Source of the DNA: Shewanella aestuarii
GTDB taxonomy: Bacteria > Pseudomonadota > Gammaproteobacteria > Enterobacterales > Shewanellaceae
Direction of reading: 5' to 3'
Assembly (NCBI RefSeq): GCF_014647215.1
Contig: NZ_BMOT01000003.1
Span: 186,001-250,000, forward strand
DNA: 64,000 bases
The notes below the pieces were generated by a model. It was not told where the DNA came from. It saw only the letters and a list, made by a program, of their open reading frames with translations, and made no database searches. Of the stretch, positions 17,997-30,816 are shown one piece after another. A program made the translations under genes and the position numbers. Each line of letters opens with the position of its first letter. Position 1 is the stretch's first letter.

Positions 17997-20201
17997 ATGG
18001 TTTCAGTTCGCGAAGCACATTTCAATACAGATGATTTCAATCTTGAAGATTGGGTGGCAAGGTACATCGAAGATGTCAATGATGCACAAATGCTACTTGA
18101 GATGCTCAAGAAAATGGAAGCATTACCTATTAAAGATAAGTTTGCACATACTCAACTGCTAACTCGTGCTCGCGAAATGATTGAAATCCTGGCGCCATTA
18201 AATATGGATCTAGAAACGCTTCAAGCTGCATTATTGTTTGTTATTTTAGAAGCTGAGCAGATCACCGAAGAGAAGATCAATGAGCTTTATGGCGATTCAT
18301 TAGCCAAATTAGTGGCCAGTGTGGTGACCATGAATGCCATAGGGGCATTGAAAGTCACCGACAGTCGCAGCGCCGAACCCCAAATCGATAATATCCGCAA
18401 GATGTTATTGGCCATGGTTGAAGATGTTCGTGCCGTGGTGATTAAACTAGCCGAGCGAGTGTGTTTATTGCGCGCGGTAAAAAATGCTGATGAAGAAACC
18501 CGGGTATTACTTGCAAGGGAAATAGCTGATATCTATGCGCCATTGGCTAACCGTTTAGGGATCGGTCAATTAAAATGGGAGCTAGAAGATATCTCGTTTC
18601 GCTATCTTCACCCAACCGTTTATAAAGATATTGCCAAGCAACTGGATGGCAAACGGATGGATCGTGAAGTTTATATCGACAAATTTGTGACTCAACTACA
18701 ACAACGTTTAGATGATGATCAGATTCGTGCCAAAGTTTACGGTAGACCCAAGCATATCTACAGTATTTGGCGCAAAATGAAAGGTAAAGACCTCAAGTTT
18801 GACGAACTGTTTGATGTACGAGCAGTGCGCATTGTGACCGACAGACTTCAAGACTGCTATGGTGCTTTAGGCGTTGTGCATGACTTATGGCACCACATCC
18901 CACGTGAGTTTGATGACTATGTGGCTAACCCTAAACCCAACGGCTATCAATCTATTCATACTGTTGTTGTTGGACCAGAAGGAAAAACCGTTGAGATCCA
19001 AATACGCACCGAAGCTATGCATCAAGATGCCGAGCTTGGCGTAGCAGCCCACTGGAAGTATAAAGAGGGCGCAAATACGGTTAAACAAAGCGGTTACGAA
19101 GAAAAAATTAATTGGCTGCGTAAAATTTTGCAATGGCAAGAAGACGTTGCCGAAAGCGGTAACTTGGTTGATGAAGTGCGCAGTCAAGTGTTTGAAGACC
19201 GTGTCTATGTCTTTACTCCAAGCGGCGAGGTGGTCGATTTGCCACTAGGCTCAACGGTATTAGATTTTGCTTACTATATCCATTCACAAGTAGGACATAG
19301 ATGTATTGGGGCTAAGGTCGATGGCAGAATTGTGCCATTTACTTACCAGGTTGAAACGGGTGAGCGCATTGAAATTATCACCTCAAAAATAGCTAACCCT
19401 AAACGTGATTGGTTAAATCCGAATTTAGGCTATATCAAGTCTTCACGTTCACGTTCAAAAATTCAGCATTGGTTTAAACAGCAAGACCGAGATAAGAACA
19501 TTATCGCAGGTAAAGAAATGCTGGAAACAGAGTTACACCGTGTGGGTTTAAAGCTCAAAGATGCCACTATTGCGGTTGAACGGTTTAATTTAAATGGCAT
19601 GGATGACATGCTAGCGGCCATTGGTGGTGGTGATTTACGCTTAAACCAGGTTGTTAACTTTATTGAAAGTAAGTTGCGTGTTGGGTCCGTATCCGAAGAA
19701 GAACTGGTTGAAGACATTTTAAAGAAAGCTGTTCATCGACCTAAAAAGCAAGGTAAAGGGCAAGTTGAAGTCAATGGTGTGGGTAATTTACTCAGCCACA
19801 TTGCCCGTTGTTGCCAGCCGGTGCCAGGTGATGAGATTTTTGGCTACATCACAATGGGACGGGGGATTTCGGTACATCGCAGTGATTGTGAACAGGTCAA
19901 AGAGTTAATGCGAGCTCACCCAGAACGCGCGGTTGATGTGGTCTGGGGGGAAAACTATTCGGGCGGTTATCGTATCCGAGTGAAAGTGATTGCCCATGAT
20001 CGTAGTGGTTTATTACGCGATTTGACTACCGTTCTTGCTGCCGAAAAATCAAACGTGATGGCCATGAGTTCAACATCCGATGTTAAATCTCAAACAGCAA
20101 CCGTCGAGTTAGAGCTTGAGCTATATAATGTCGATGATTTATCTAGAGTGTTATCTAAACTGTCACAAGTCGATGGCGTGATAGAATCGCGACGTTTGTA
20201 A
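17997..20201 (+). CDS. relA: GTP pyrophosphokinase RelA
   Basis: RelA makes (p)ppGpp on ribosomes stalled by uncharged tRNA. The N-terminal hydrolase-like domain (about 1-200) lacks the HD catalytic pair, as expected for a synthase-only RelA rather than SpoT. The synthetase domain (about 220-360) holds NPKPNGYQSIHTVV. TGS (about 405-465), zinc-finger/helical (with CC in IARCCQPVPGD) and C-terminal ACT (about 655-734) domains follow. The 734 residues match the family. The start at 17997 (MVSVREAHF) agrees with E. coli MVAVRSAH. mazG follows 41 bp later. Confidence 0.97.
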   Translation: MVSVREAHFNTDDFNLEDWVARYIEDVNDAQMLLEMLKKMEALPIKDKFAHTQLLTRAREMIEILAPLNMDLETLQAALLFVILEAEQITEEKINELYGDSLAKLVASVVTMNAIGALKVTDSRSAEPQIDNIRKMLLAMVEDVRAVVIKLAERVCLLRAVKNADEETRVLLAREIADIYAPLANRLGIGQLKWELEDISFRYLHPTVYKDIAKQLDGKRMDREVYIDKFVTQLQQRLDDDQIRAKVYGRPKHIYSIWRKMKGKDLKFDELFDVRAVRIVTDRLQDCYGALGVVHDLWHHIPREFDDYVANPKPNGYQSIHTVVVGPEGKTVEIQIRTEAMHQDAELGVAAHWKYKEGANTVKQSGYEEKINWLRKILQWQEDVAESGNLVDEVRSQVFEDRVYVFTPSGEVVDLPLGSTVLDFAYYIHSQVGHRCIGAKVDGRIVPFTYQVETGERIEIITSKIANPKRDWLNPNLGYIKSSRSRSKIQHWFKQQDRDKNIIAGKEMLETELHRVGLKLKDATIAVERFNLNGMDDMLAAIGGGDLRLNQVVNFIESKLRVGSVSEEELVEDILKKAVHRPKKQGKGQVEVNGVGNLLSHIARCCQPVPGDEIFGYITMGRGISVHRSDCEQVKELMRAHPERAVDVVWGENYSGGYRIRVKVIAHDRSGLLRDLTTVLAAEKSNVMAMSSTSDVKSQTATVELELELYNVDDLSRVLSKLSQVDGVIESRRL

Positions 20202-20242
20202 TTCAATTTTTTACATTGTTTACTTAAGTTTTTTAGGCTGTT

Positions 20243-21076
20243 ATGGATATAAAACATCAGGCGCAGATACAACCTCTACTCGAGATTATGCAAAAATTGC
20301 GTCATCCAGTTGATGGTTGTCCGTGGGATTTAGCACAAGACTTTCAAACTATTGTGCCGTTTACCATCGAAGAAGCCTACGAGGTTGCCGATGCAATTGA
20401 GCGCACTGCATGGGATGAGCTGCCTGATGAGCTTGGTGACTTACTGTTTCAAGTGGTGTTTTATTGCCAGCTCGCAACAGAACAGGGAAAATTTGATTTC
20501 TCAACTGTGGTTGAGAGAATCTGTGCCAAGCTCATTCGTCGACATCCACATGTGTTTAATGCGCCCGATATAGCGTCACCTGAGCACACGGCTAACCAGG
20601 TTAAACAAACCTGGGAAGCCATTAAGGCACAAGAGCGTGCCGATAAGCTGCAACTATCTTTACTTGATGATATTCCCCAAGCTTTACCTGCATTAAAGCG
20701 GGCCATAAAAATTCAAACTCGAGTGGCAAAAGTAGGATTTGATTGGCCTGAGCTTGAACCTGTGGTGGCAAAAATCTACGAGGAAGTTGATGAAGTACTC
20801 GTTGAAGCTAAATTAGTTGCTACGGATCCAGAACATTACCAACCTAAAGTGGTAGATGAAATGGGGGATTTGTTGTTTGCTGTTGTTAACCTAGCTCGTC
20901 ATTTAAATGTGGATCCTGAGCAGGCATTACGTCAGGCAAACAATAAATTTGAGCGACGTTTTAAGGGCGTAGAAAACTGTGTTGTTCAAAGCGGTAAACA
21001 ATTTGATGATCATAGTCTTGAGCAACTGGATAGCTATTGGGATCAAGTAAAACGCCAAGAAAAAACATCTCTTTAA
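20243..21076 (+). CDS. mazG: Nucleoside triphosphate pyrophosphohydrolase MazG
   Basis: MazG hydrolyses (d)NTPs to the monophosphates and pyrophosphate; in E. coli it also lowers (p)ppGpp under starvation. The sequence starts with the conserved DGCPWDLAQDFQTIVPFTIEEAYEVADAI segment and has two MazG folds (about 30-110 and 160-245), each with EExxE and ExxD metal-binding patterns. Its length of 277 residues is slightly above the E. coli length of 263. It follows relA and precedes pyrG, a conserved arrangement. Confidence 0.94.
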   Translation: MDIKHQAQIQPLLEIMQKLRHPVDGCPWDLAQDFQTIVPFTIEEAYEVADAIERTAWDELPDELGDLLFQVVFYCQLATEQGKFDFSTVVERICAKLIRRHPHVFNAPDIASPEHTANQVKQTWEAIKAQERADKLQLSLLDDIPQALPALKRAIKIQTRVAKVGFDWPELEPVVAKIYEEVDEVLVEAKLVATDPEHYQPKVVDEMGDLLFAVVNLARHLNVDPEQALRQANNKFERRFKGVENCVVQSGKQFDDHSLEQLDSYWDQVKRQEKTSL

Positions 21077-21139
21077 GACTAAATCCATGCTTGAATCGAT
21101 CCGCAAAGCGCATATCGGCGAAATTATCGCTGTTTTGGT

Positions 21140-21168
21140 TTGTCGAATCGACATCACTTTGGTATACT
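21140..21168 (+). promoter_or_regulatory. Sigma70-type promoter of pyrG
   Basis: TTGTCG (21140-21145) and TATACT (21163-21168) are separated by 17 bp, the optimal spacing. The site is about 64 bp upstream of the pyrG ATG. A small hairpin (GTGCTT/AAGCAC, 21183-21200) lies in the leader. Confidence 0.6.
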
Positions 21169-21183
21169 ATCGCCCCGTCCTAG

Positions 21184-22869
<1,686 letters not shown>

Positions 22870-22875
22870 TAAATC

Positions 22876-22908
22876 AAGCCGCTGACTATGATGTCAGCGG
22901 CTTTTTTG
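22876..22908 (+). terminator. Intrinsic terminator after pyrG
   Basis: AAGCCGCTGAC and GTCAGCGGCTT form an 11-bp perfect stem with a six-base loop, followed by a T-run. It lies just after the pyrG stop. Confidence 0.92.
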
Positions 22909-23033
22909 TTACTGAGTTTAAATAAACTTAATGACAACTTGCGCTAGATCGACTTGTAGATAAATTGATAGTTGCTGTCAGGTTCAATTCGATTTATCCT
23001 AGCTGTTGTGGATTTAAATTACCAAAATGAAAG

Positions 23034-23089
23034 TTAATACCAATAAAAAGTCTTAAAATAGCTTATAAACGGGTTTTTATTGGTGTTAA
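23034..23089. repeat. Short inverted repeat upstream of eno
   Basis: TTAATACCAATAAAAA and TTTTTATTGGTGTTAA pair at 15 of 16 positions across a 24-base spacer. The ends contain the same TACCAAT core as the 12476 element, so it may be a shorter member of that family. It ends 54 bp before the eno ATG and could overlap the promoter. Confidence 0.5.
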
Positions 23090-23107
23090 TTTTTTATTTG
23101 ATTTTAA

Positions 23108-24445
<1,338 letters not shown>

Positions 24446-24463
24446 TATTTTGCTTTGCTGATT

Positions 24464-24493
24464 AAAAAGGCCACCACTCGGTGGCCTTTTTTG
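24464..24493 (+). terminator. Intrinsic terminator after eno
   Basis: AAAAAGGCCACC and GGTGGCCTTTTT form a 12-bp stem with a four-base loop and a T-run. It separates eno from the ftsB group. Confidence 0.92.
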
Positions 24494-24540
24494 TTGTATC
24501 ATAAGCTTACTCATCATTTCGGATAATTTGCTTAGTTACT

Positions 24541-24843
24541 ATGAAGAAACTTTTATTCGCTTTAACGATCCTGTTAGCGTTACTCCAATACAGATTGTGG
24601 ATGGGCGAGAATAATTTATCTGAATATTTCCTGCTGCAAACTCAAATTCAAGCTCAGCAAGAAAGCAATGCTAAATTGATTGCCCGAAATCAAATTCTTA
24701 AACAAGAAATCATTGATCTAAAAAGCGGTACCGAAGCGATAGAAGAACGAGCCCGAAACGAGTTAGGCCTCGTGAAAGAGGGAGAAACATTTTATCGTGT
24801 AGTCGGTGCAGAATTACGAGATCGAAATCGTTTTGGCCATTAA
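24541..24843 (+). CDS. ftsB: Cell division protein FtsB
   Basis: FtsB is a small bitopic protein that joins FtsL and FtsQ in the divisome. The 100-residue product has an N-terminal membrane segment (about residues 3-20, KLLFALTILLALLQYRLWMG). A coiled coil follows (Gln/Leu-rich, about 32-65), then the conserved EERARNELGLVKEGETFYRV. It is the first gene after the eno terminator, and ispD begins four bases after its stop, which is the conserved ftsB-ispD-ispF order. Confidence 0.95.
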   Translation: MKKLLFALTILLALLQYRLWMGENNLSEYFLLQTQIQAQQESNAKLIARNQILKQEIIDLKSGTEAIEERARNELGLVKEGETFYRVVGAELRDRNRFGH

Positions 24844-24847
24844 TCAA

Positions 24848-25549
24848 ATGACAGCAGCTATTCGTAACTTTGTCGCTATCGTTCCTGCTGCGGGTATTGG
24901 CAGTCGAATGGGCGCAGCTATCCCCAAACAGTATTTAAGGTTAGGACAAGAAACAATTTTGTCTCATACCCTAGAGCGCTTATTAACCCACCCTGCTATT
25001 TCACAGGTGATTGTGGCCTTGCATCCTGAAGATGATTTGTTCCCGCAATTGCCGCTGGCAACACATCCTAAACTGACTCAAGTCATCGGTGGCGCTGAGC
25101 GTGCTGATTCAGTGCTGGCAGCGCTTCAAGTCGTGGAAAATGATGCCTGGGCTTTAGTACATGATGCTGCTCGCCCCTGTTTGACGCATAACGATATTGA
25201 TAAACTGATGCTTGCCCTGAATCAGTTTCCGCAAGGGGCAATTTTAGCGGCACCAGTGAGAGATACCATGAAGCGTGGCAATGCCGGTGGTACTATTGAG
25301 CATACTGTCGAACGCACTCAACTTTGGCACGCATTAACTCCCCAGCTTTTTCCTGCATCAGCACTGAAACACAATCTGCAGCAAGCGTTACAAGCAAAAG
25401 CCACAATTACCGATGAAGCTAGCGCCATGGAGTGGGCGGGTATTCACCCAGGGTTAGTAGCAGGACGGGTTGATAATATAAAAGTAACTCATCCTGATGA
25501 TTTAGAACTTGCCCAGTTGTTTTTGTCTCAACAAGCAATCTTAATATAA
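24848..25549 (+). CDS. ispD: 2-C-methyl-D-erythritol 4-phosphate cytidylyltransferase
   Basis: IspD attaches CMP to methylerythritol phosphate in the non-mevalonate isoprenoid pathway. The CTP-binding loop AAGIGSRMGAAIPKQYL is near the N-terminus. VHDAARPCL and the C-terminal KVTHPDDLELA are conserved. I chose the ATG at 24848 (MTAAIRNFVAIVPAAG, 233 residues). An in-frame ATG at 24806 would run inside ftsB and add residues with no family match. It is followed 13 bp later by ispF. Confidence 0.95.
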   Translation: MTAAIRNFVAIVPAAGIGSRMGAAIPKQYLRLGQETILSHTLERLLTHPAISQVIVALHPEDDLFPQLPLATHPKLTQVIGGAERADSVLAALQVVENDAWALVHDAARPCLTHNDIDKLMLALNQFPQGAILAAPVRDTMKRGNAGGTIEHTVERTQLWHALTPQLFPASALKHNLQQALQAKATITDEASAMEWAGIHPGLVAGRVDNIKVTHPDDLELAQLFLSQQAILI

Positions 25550-25562
25550 ATAAGGTTATCCA

Positions 25563-26042
25563 ATGAAAATGCGAATAGGCCATGGTTTCGATGTGCATAA
25601 GTTTGGTTCAGATAAACCGCTTATTTTAGGCGGCGTGACCGTTCCATATGAGACTGGACTCATTGCGCATTCAGATGGTGATGTGGTTCTTCATGCAATA
25701 AGCGATGCTATATTAGGGGCGATGGCGCTTGGCGATATCGGAAAACATTTTCCTGATACAAACGCTCAATTTGCTGGTGCAGATAGCCGCGTATTATTGC
25801 GTCACTGTTATGATTTAGCGCAACAGAAAGGCTATAGCATTGGTAACTTAGACGTCACCGTGATTGCTCAAGCACCTAAAATGGCACCGCATATTGACGC
25901 AATTCGCCGCTGCCTTGCTGCGGATTTAAACACTGCAATTGAAGACATTAATGTTAAAGCGACCACAACCGAAAAATTAGGCTTTACCGGTCGTAAGGAA
26001 GGTATCGCTGTCGAGTCCGTCGTGTTAATGGTACAAAAATAG
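25563..26042 (+). CDS. ispF: 2-C-methyl-D-erythritol 2,4-cyclodiphosphate synthase
   Basis: IspF cyclises the CDP-ME 2-phosphate made after IspD and IspE, releasing CMP. The metal-binding GHGFDVHKF motif (Asp and His) is at residues 6-14. [17 protein letters not shown] and the C-terminal [16 protein letters not shown] are intact. It has 159 residues, the standard size. The start has a TAAGG site. truD begins 11 bp after the stop. Confidence 0.97.
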   Translation: MKMRIGHGFDVHKFGSDKPLILGGVTVPYETGLIAHSDGDVVLHAISDAILGAMALGDIGKHFPDTNAQFAGADSRVLLRHCYDLAQQKGYSIGNLDVTVIAQAPKMAPHIDAIRRCLAADLNTAIEDINVKATTTEKLGFTGRKEGIAVESVVLMVQK

Positions 26043-26053
26043 AGCGCTCACCC

Positions 26054-27124
26054 ATGATATCTGAATTACATTATTTACATTCAAAGCCAACAAGTACTGC
26101 CGATTTACGCACTTATAATAGTGATTTCATTGTTGAAGAGATATTACCCTTTTCGCCGACTGGCGAGGGTGAACATCATATGCTTCATATTCGAAAAGAT
26201 GGATTAAACACAGGCCATGTAGCAGAAACCTTGGCAAAATTTGCCAAGGTACACCCTAAAGAAGTGACATATGCTGGCCAAAAAGATAAAAATGCGCAAA
26301 CTGAACAGTGGTTTGGAATCCGTATACCAGGAAAAGATACCCCTGATTGGCAGCAACTTAATAGCGATAAATTAACGATTTTATCCAGCCACCGTCATGG
26401 CAAAAAATTGCGCATTGGTGCACTTTTAGGTAATCGATTTACGCTCACATTGCGTAATGTGACCAATGTTGAAGCAATGCAGCAGCGATTTAATCAAATT
26501 GCTACTGTCGGAGTGCCCAATTATTTTGGTGAGCAACGTTTTGGCCATAATGGTAAAAACTTACTTCAAGGCAGACAGATGCTTTCTGGTGCTCGTAAAG
26601 TTCATGACCGAGCCAAGAAAAGCATGTATTTATCTGCTGTGCGCTCGCATATCTTTAATCAGGTAGTGTCATACCGTCTGGCTCATCATCAATTAACCCC
26701 AATAGCAGGTGACTGTGTCATGCTCGCGGGCAGTAAAAGTTATTTTGTTGCAGAGCAATGGGATGAATTATTGCTAAACCGATTAGCCGAGGATGACATA
26801 GGTTTTTCTGCGCCGCTATGGGGAAGAGGCTTACCATTGGCATTAACCGATGCTGCAGAAATGGAAGCGTTGGCGGTTAATGAATATAAAGAAGACCTGA
26901 CCGGGCTTGAAAATGCTGGGTTGAGTCAAGAACGTCGTTTATTGTTACTTAAGCCGCAAGCAATGAAATGGCAAGTGAATGAAGACGTTTGTGTTATTGA
27001 GTTTATGTTACCCGCAGGTAGCTATGCCACATCTGTGTTACGTGAGTTAGTCGATTATCAGGACGTACAAGAGATGAACTGGAAAGCTATGGTGGCAGAA
27101 CAACAATCACAAACGCCTGAATAA
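26054..27124 (+). CDS. truD: tRNA pseudouridine(13) synthase
   Basis: TruD isomerises U13 of tRNA-Glu to pseudouridine. The catalytic Asp is D78 in TYAGQKDKNAQTEQW, and the family segments NYFGEQRFGHNG and LPAGSYATSVLREL are present. At 356 residues the length is normal. The gene lies between ispF and surE, a conserved order (ispD-ispF-truD-surE-pcm-nlpD-rpoS) in enterobacteria and Shewanella. Confidence 0.95.
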   Translation: MISELHYLHSKPTSTADLRTYNSDFIVEEILPFSPTGEGEHHMLHIRKDGLNTGHVAETLAKFAKVHPKEVTYAGQKDKNAQTEQWFGIRIPGKDTPDWQQLNSDKLTILSSHRHGKKLRIGALLGNRFTLTLRNVTNVEAMQQRFNQIATVGVPNYFGEQRFGHNGKNLLQGRQMLSGARKVHDRAKKSMYLSAVRSHIFNQVVSYRLAHHQLTPIAGDCVMLAGSKSYFVAEQWDELLLNRLAEDDIGFSAPLWGRGLPLALTDAAEMEALAVNEYKEDLTGLENAGLSQERRLLLLKPQAMKWQVNEDVCVIEFMLPAGSYATSVLRELVDYQDVQEMNWKAMVAEQQSQTPE

Positions 27125-27154
27125 CAGCTCACTACCTAAGGAGCAATAACTCAA

Positions 27155-27904
27155 ATGATTAATATTCTAGTGAGTAATGATGATGGTGTTAATGCCCCCG
27201 GGATCATTGCATTAACGGATGCATTAAAAACCTTTGCGAAAGTGTTGACCGTTGCTCCTGATAGAAATTGTTCCGGGGCAAGTAATTCTTTAACCTTGAC
27301 TAATCCATTAAGAATTAATAACTTAGATAATGGTTATATTTCGGTTAATGGTACGCCAACAGATTGTGTGCATTTAGCCATTAGGCAACTATGTCATCTT
27401 GAGCCTGACATTGTGGTGTCTGGTATCAATGCTGGCGCTAATATGGGTGATGATACCTTATATTCAGGTACCATAGCCGCGGCTATGGAAGGTCGATTTT
27501 TAGGGCTTCCTGCAATTGCTATTTCACTAGCGGGTAAAAAATTGCTGCATTACGACAGCGCCGCAGAGTATGCGGTGAGAATAGTGAAAAGTCTGTTAAC
27601 GCATCCAATTGAGTCAAACCAGATTTTAAATGTAAATGTACCTGATTTGCCACTCGATCAAATTAAAGGTATTAAAGTGACTCGTCTTGGTGCGCGTCAT
27701 AAAGCTGAGGGAATGGTCAAAACGACCGATCCAGCAGGTAAAGACATTTATTGGTTAGGTCCTGTAGGTGTTGAACAGGATGCGGGCGAAGGAACAGATT
27801 TTGGCGCAATTGCTGCCGGCTTTGTTTCTATCACACCGTTAACTGTTGATTTAACTGCATATAATCAACTATCAACGCTAGCTGATTGGGTAACTAAAAT
27901 ATGA
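27155..27904 (+). CDS. surE: 5'-nucleotidase SurE
   Basis: SurE is a stationary-phase nucleoside-monophosphate phosphatase. The metal-binding Asp pair is in [13 protein letters not shown] (D9, D10). The [27 protein letters not shown] and YWLGP segments are present. It has 249 residues. Its final four bases overlap the pcm start (ATGA), showing translational coupling. The Shine-Dalgarno is a clear AAGGAG. Confidence 0.96.
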   Translation: MINILVSNDDGVNAPGIIALTDALKTFAKVLTVAPDRNCSGASNSLTLTNPLRINNLDNGYISVNGTPTDCVHLAIRQLCHLEPDIVVSGINAGANMGDDTLYSGTIAAAMEGRFLGLPAIAISLAGKKLLHYDSAAEYAVRIVKSLLTHPIESNQILNVNVPDLPLDQIKGIKVTRLGARHKAEGMVKTTDPAGKDIYWLGPVGVEQDAGEGTDFGAIAAGFVSITPLTVDLTAYNQLSTLADWVTKI

Positions 27905-28536
27905 CAGGTGTTTCATCTGCACGAGCGGTCAATTTAACAAAAAAATTAACCGAAATAGGGATCAGGGATCAAGCCGTATTAAACGCGGTAGCGAATACAC
28001 CACGAGAACTTTTTCTTGATGGTGCATTGGCGCATAAAGCCTATGAAAATACCGCTTTACCTATCGGGCAGGGACAAACCATTTCTCAACCTTACATAGT
28101 GGCAAGAATGACTGAGCTTTTGATGCAAACCCAACCTCAACGAGTGCTAGAAATCGGCACAGGTTCAGGTTATCAAGCCGCAGTGTTAGCACAATTAGTG
28201 CCAGAGCTATGTACTATTGAACGGATTAAGTCATTACAAATTCAAGCTAGACAGCGGCTTAAAAAACTTGATCTCCATAATGTCTCTTTCAAGTATGGTG
28301 ATGGCTGGAAGGGATGGAGTAATCGAGGTCCCTTTGACGGTATTATGGTAACGGCAGCAGCTGCGACAGTACCTCAAGCCCTATTAGAGCAGTTAAATGA
28401 TAGTGGAATATTGATTATTCCCGTTGGTGATGACCATCAACAACTGTTAAAAATAACCCGTCATGGTGATCAATACGAATCTCAGGTCATCGAGGCGGTA
28501 AAATTTGTGCCATTAATTAATGGCGATCTTGCATAA
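27901..28536 (+). CDS. pcm: Protein-L-isoaspartate O-methyltransferase
   Basis: Pcm methylates isoaspartyl residues formed by protein ageing and so starts their repair. The SAM-binding motif [17 protein letters not shown] is near residue 80, and the substrate-loop segment [17 protein letters not shown] precedes it. At 211 residues the length is typical. The ATGA overlap with surE and the nearby nlpD start (28568) fit one operon. The in-frame extension that overlaps pcm upstream of nlpD is not needed. Confidence 0.96.
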   Translation: MTGVSSARAVNLTKKLTEIGIRDQAVLNAVANTPRELFLDGALAHKAYENTALPIGQGQTISQPYIVARMTELLMQTQPQRVLEIGTGSGYQAAVLAQLVPELCTIERIKSLQIQARQRLKKLDLHNVSFKYGDGWKGWSNRGPFDGIMVTAAAATVPQALLEQLNDSGILIIPVGDDHQQLLKITRHGDQYESQVIEAVKFVPLINGDLA

Positions 28537-28567
28537 CTTTATTACAGCAGTGATAGGATTTAATTTG

Positions 28568-29491
28568 ATGTATATGGTTTGGCTGCGACTCTTCATCGTA
28601 ATAACTGTGTTGTCTGGTTGCAGTTTTCAGGCGAATAGGCCTGCGCCTGTTGAAAACATCTCATCTTCAACACATCAACCTAAATATCATCGCGGTTCTT
28701 TATCCCATTCTGACTATACCGTTAAAAAAGGCGACACCCTTTATTCTATTTCTTGGGGGGCTGGGCGTCATTTTGCCGAAATAGCTAGACTGAACAATCT
28801 TAAAGCTCCATATACTATTTACCCTGGACAGAATTTAAATTTAAGTCCGTCGTCATCACAAAGTTTGGCAAATGTTAACAAAACTAGTCCTTCCGGAGTA
28901 AGTTTAGGTGCGGTTACTCCGCCCTATACAAGTACAGATTCGAGTAAAAATTCTAAAAAGAATCAACAGCAAAGCCATGTAAAACCTGGGCAAATAGCTA
29001 AATCAACGATGGTAAAAAAAGATCTTGATCACAAAGCTAAGCCTGCGTATTCTGTAACAACTACCCAACAAATAGTTAACCAAACTGAAAGTCCACCGAT
29101 AGCAGATTTACCTGGTAAAGTGCAGAAGTGGTACTGGCCCGTAAAAGGAAAAATAATTGGATATTTTTCTTCTAGCGAGCAAGGCAATCAGGGGATAAAG
29201 ATTGCGGGCAATCGCGGCGATATTATTAAAGCAGCCGCCGATGGGAGAGTCGTTTACGCAGGAGATGCGTTACGTGGTTACGGTAACTTAGTTATTATCA
29301 AACACAATGATGAATACTTAAGTGCTTATGCCCACACCGACAGAATTCTGGTTAAAGAAAAGCAATATGTTAGCGCAGGCCAAACAGTTGCAAAAATGGG
29401 AAGTACTGGGGCAAACCAAGTGATGCTACATTTTGAAATTCGCTATCACGGTAAGTCTGTTAACCCATTACGATATCTACCTAAGCAATAA
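28568..29491 (+). CDS. nlpD: Murein hydrolase activator NlpD
   Basis: NlpD is an outer-membrane lipoprotein that activates the amidase AmiC at the division septum. The chosen start (MYMVWLRLFIV, 307 residues) gives a normal signal peptide and lipobox LSGC. An in-frame ATG at 28520 overlaps pcm and is unlikely. A LysM domain (YTVKKGDTLYSIS ... NLNL) is near residues 45-90 and an M23/LytM domain is C-terminal (about 210-305). The LytM zinc ligands are replaced (GIKIAG; HFEIRY lacks HxH), as in E. coli NlpD, so it should not be a hydrolase itself. The rpoS promoter often lies within this gene. Confidence 0.92.
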   Translation: MYMVWLRLFIVITVLSGCSFQANRPAPVENISSSTHQPKYHRGSLSHSDYTVKKGDTLYSISWGAGRHFAEIARLNNLKAPYTIYPGQNLNLSPSSSQSLANVNKTSPSGVSLGAVTPPYTSTDSSKNSKKNQQQSHVKPGQIAKSTMVKKDLDHKAKPAYSVTTTQQIVNQTESPPIADLPGKVQKWYWPVKGKIIGYFSSSEQGNQGIKIAGNRGDIIKAAADGRVVYAGDALRGYGNLVIIKHNDEYLSAYAHTDRILVKEKQYVSAGQTVAKMGSTGANQVMLHFEIRYHGKSVNPLRYLPKQ

Positions 29492-29568
29492 TTGTTTAGC
29501 AACATTAATAACGGAGGATAAGCAAGTGTAGATTTATAACATCACAATTAAGGTTTGGGAGAGCAATT

Positions 29569-30537
29569 ATGAGCCAGAAAACAAGTGCTGCTAAGGCAGA
29601 CCAATCTGTTGATCAAGCTAAAAAACCACAAGATGTTGAGACTGATAGCGCATTAGTTCAGCAATTAGACATTGAAGAAAAAGTCCAAGAAGACTTACAT
29701 AAAAATTTAGATGCCACTCAATTATATTTAGGTGAGATAGGCTTTTCTCCGTTACTAACGGCAGAAGAAGAAGTCTTTTTTTCACGTAAAGCCCTCAAAG
29801 GTTGCGAAAAATCACGTAACCGTATGATCGAAAGTAATCTTCGTCTCGTTGTAAAAATTGCCAGAAGATACAACAACCGTGGTTTAGCACTACTCGACCT
29901 TATTGAAGAAGGTAATTTAGGATTAATCCGTGCCGTTGAGAAATTTGATCCTGAAAGAGGTTTCCGTTTTTCAACTTATGCGACTTGGTGGATCCGTCAG
30001 ACCATCGAGCGCGCCATAATGAATCAAACGCGTACAATTCGTTTACCTATACACGTTGTAAAAGAATTAAATGTGTATCTTCGTACTGCTAGACAGCTTG
30101 CACAAAAACTGGATCATGAACCTACCGCAGAAGAAATCGCAGAAAAACTAGATGTTTCTACCGGCGATGTGAGTCGGATGTTGAAATTAAATGAACGTAT
30201 TACTTCAGTCGATATGCCTATTGGTGGCGACAATGAGAAAGCGTTACTTGATGTGATTGCCGATGATGATTCAGTTGGACCGGATCATCAAGTACAAGAT
30301 GAAGACCTATCAAACTCGATCGTAGGTTGGTTAAATGAACTGAATACTAAACAGCGTGAAGTATTAGCTCGTCGATTTGGCCTGCTAGGCTATGAGCCTT
30401 CAACTTTAGAAAATGTAGGTGCTGAGATTGGATTAACGCGCGAAAGAGTGCGCCAAATTCAGGTCGAAGCATTAAAACGTTTAAAAGATTTATTAGGCCA
30501 ACAAGGCTTATCGGTTGAAGCCCTGTTTAGAGATTGA
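29569..30537 (+). CDS. rpoS: RNA polymerase sigma factor RpoS
   Basis: RpoS is the general stress and stationary-phase sigma factor. Region 1.2 ([21 protein letters not shown]), region 2 ([23 protein letters not shown] ... [18 protein letters not shown]) and region 3 are present. Region 4 with its helix-turn-helix is also present ([27 protein letters not shown]). The 322 residues compare with 330 in E. coli. A good GGAG ribosome site precedes the ATG. It ends the long plus-strand run and converges with mutS. Confidence 0.97.
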   Translation: MSQKTSAAKADQSVDQAKKPQDVETDSALVQQLDIEEKVQEDLHKNLDATQLYLGEIGFSPLLTAEEEVFFSRKALKGCEKSRNRMIESNLRLVVKIARRYNNRGLALLDLIEEGNLGLIRAVEKFDPERGFRFSTYATWWIRQTIERAIMNQTRTIRLPIHVVKELNVYLRTARQLAQKLDHEPTAEEIAEKLDVSTGDVSRMLKLNERITSVDMPIGGDNEKALLDVIADDDSVGPDHQVQDEDLSNSIVGWLNELNTKQREVLARRFGLLGYEPSTLENVGAEIGLTRERVRQIQVEALKRLKDLLGQQGLSVEALFRD

Positions 30538-30563
30538 TTCACAATGCCCTTAGCATTGATTAT

Positions 30564-30585
30564 ATTTGATTTTTTATAATCAAAT
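30564..30585. terminator. Stem-loop downstream of rpoS
   Basis: ATTTGATT and AATCAAAT form an 8-bp AT-rich stem with a six-base loop, 27 bp after the rpoS stop. It is weak as a terminator; the larger palindrome at 30627 is the better candidate. Confidence 0.35.
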
Positions 30586-30626
30586 CGTTGTGAGAGTTTA
30601 TTAACTTAAAGTCATTAATAACCTCA

Positions 30627-30665
30627 ACCATAAAAATACCTATCTTAGATAGGTATTTTTATGGT
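30627..30665. terminator. Bidirectional terminator between rpoS and mutS
   Basis: A perfect 18-bp stem (ACCATAAAAATACCTATC and its complement, loop TTA) sits in the convergent gap. A5 and T5 runs inside the stem would give a U-tract in either direction. Confidence 0.75.
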
Positions 30666-30816
30666 AATCAATTCTCAAAAGCTAGAGACTTTGCCTTTAA
30701 ATTCAAGTTGAAGGCTTGCTAAGTACTTACGTATCCAGTCATACCCCCATCAAGCGTTACATTTACCCCTTTGGCGAGTAATTAACTTTATTTTTGATAA
30801 GTGTTTTTTGGATGAA

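Noticed and set aside
17980..18162. Short frame overlapping the relA start
   Set aside because: It lies in another frame across the relA ribosome site and N-terminus; relA is certain from homology.
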